NCBI GenBank assembly: GCA_900074885.1
Contig: FJUW01000031.1
Span: forward strand, 436,634 to 500,633
From: Rhynchosporium graminicola
Taxonomy: Eukaryota > Ascomycota > Leotiomycetes > Helotiales > Ploettnerulaceae
Reading direction: 5' to 3'
Length of the DNA stretch: 64,000 nucleotides
Made by a program: the position numbers and the translations under genes. Numbering within the stretch: position 1 is the stretch's first letter; every line of letters begins with the position of its first letter. The notes under the pieces are model-generated. The model had not been told where the DNA came from and did not search any database. It saw only the letters and a program-made list of their open reading frames with translations. Shown piece after piece: positions 63,840 through 64,000 of this stretch.

Positions 63840-64000
63840 TTACCCCACCCCTAAGAAGAGCTTAACCCTAAGCTCGGAAGGTTATAGTTTATACTAGAAT
63901 TAGTTTTTATTATAACTATTTTCGTCGATATTCGCGTAATAAGCGCTAGCCGCTCTTTAGTAATAGTAAATTCTTTATTAGGTTCTAACTAGTTATGTCG

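Larger units (their letters stand above)
13980..64000. repeat. RIP-degraded A+T-rich repeat block
   Basis: From about 13,980 to the end, CA and TG are strongly depleted and TA is in great excess. For example 23,641-23,820 contains no CA and no TG at all. CG dinucleotides survive commonly. This is the expected footprint of RIP, which changes CpA to TpA on both strands of duplicated DNA. All protein traces inside are broken by TAA, TAG or TGA. It is built from nested LTR retrotransposons, a LINE and an unclassified coding relic, with a few less mutated patches (16,680-16,800; 26,320-26,430; 43,370-44,930). Confidence 0.93.
61810..64000. mobile_element. LTR element D, short interior, in tandem array
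   Basis: Two 268 bp LTRs flank a 1,494 bp interior with no reverse transcriptase or integrase. After the second LTR the interior begins again: 63,840-64,000 matches 62,078 onward. Either a tandem array made by recombination, or two elements sharing an LTR. It cuts Copia A at 61,810. Likely non-autonomous. The right end is outside the window. Confidence 0.75.

Noticed and set aside
14000..64000. Long read-through frames as evidence for genes
   Set aside because: RIP converts CAA, CAG and TGG to stops, so many frames look open if stops are ignored. I only kept those with ordered motifs or clustered stop-free runs.

Overview
The window is from a filamentous ascomycete (Pezizomycotina). The evidence is intron-rich housekeeping genes with 46-101 nt GT-AG introns (one of 195 nt), a divergent histone H3/H4 pair with introns, and a ~50 kb A+T-rich block in which CpA/TpG dinucleotides are almost gone. 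That depletion is the footprint of repeat-induced point mutation (RIP), a fungus-specific process. I cannot fix the genus; the protein sequences look Leotiomycete-like, which is only an impression.

Region 1 (1-13,980) has normal composition. It holds the 5' three quarters of the TFIIH helicase gene rad3/XPD on the minus strand (ten exons, one of only 10 nt). About 5.2 kb without a recognisable gene follows. Then comes histone H3 (minus, 3 exons) and histone H4 (plus, 4 exons) sharing a 979 bp promoter full of short tandem repeats. Six ACGCGT (MCB-type) elements lie in or beside these two genes, mostly inside introns. After 3.6 kb without a recognisable gene there is a two-exon RidA/YjgF-family gene (minus) whose start codon is only tens of bases from the edge of the A+T-rich block.

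Region 2 (about 14,000-64,000) is RIP-degraded repeat DNA, and I could read its layering. In order: a fragment resembling an LTR of family D (14,111); unclassified sequence; a Tad-like LINE with zinc-knuckle ORF1 and the start of an endonuclease (18.4-20.8 kb); a very heavily mutated Copia element (about 21-26.27 kb); and a large minus-strand coding relic with a degenerate SET (protein lysine methyltransferase) domain (27.6-42.5 kb), split by a 7,134 bp Ty3 chromovirus (G1, 29,294-36,427). A patch of little-mutated DNA follows (43.4-44.9 kb). Then comes a nest: Copia A (from 44,938) holds Copia B of the same family (47,980-60,608), and Copia B holds a second chromovirus on the minus strand (G2, 53,123-59,871). 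The right half of Copia A resumes at 60,609 and is cut at 61,810 by a tandem array of LTR family D that runs off the window. Target-site duplications support three of these insertions, two of them with one copy itself altered by a RIP-type G-to-A change.

The least expected signals are these. First, the SET-domain relic embedded in the repeat block. Second, in both chromoviruses, an apparent extra reading frame on the strand opposite to pol, placed between the chromodomain and the 3' LTR; element D may have the same plan without pol. Reading frames in RIP-mutated DNA are only inferred, because most stops arise from CAA, CAG or TGG, so these calls rest on motif spacing and stop-poor runs and not on intact ORFs.
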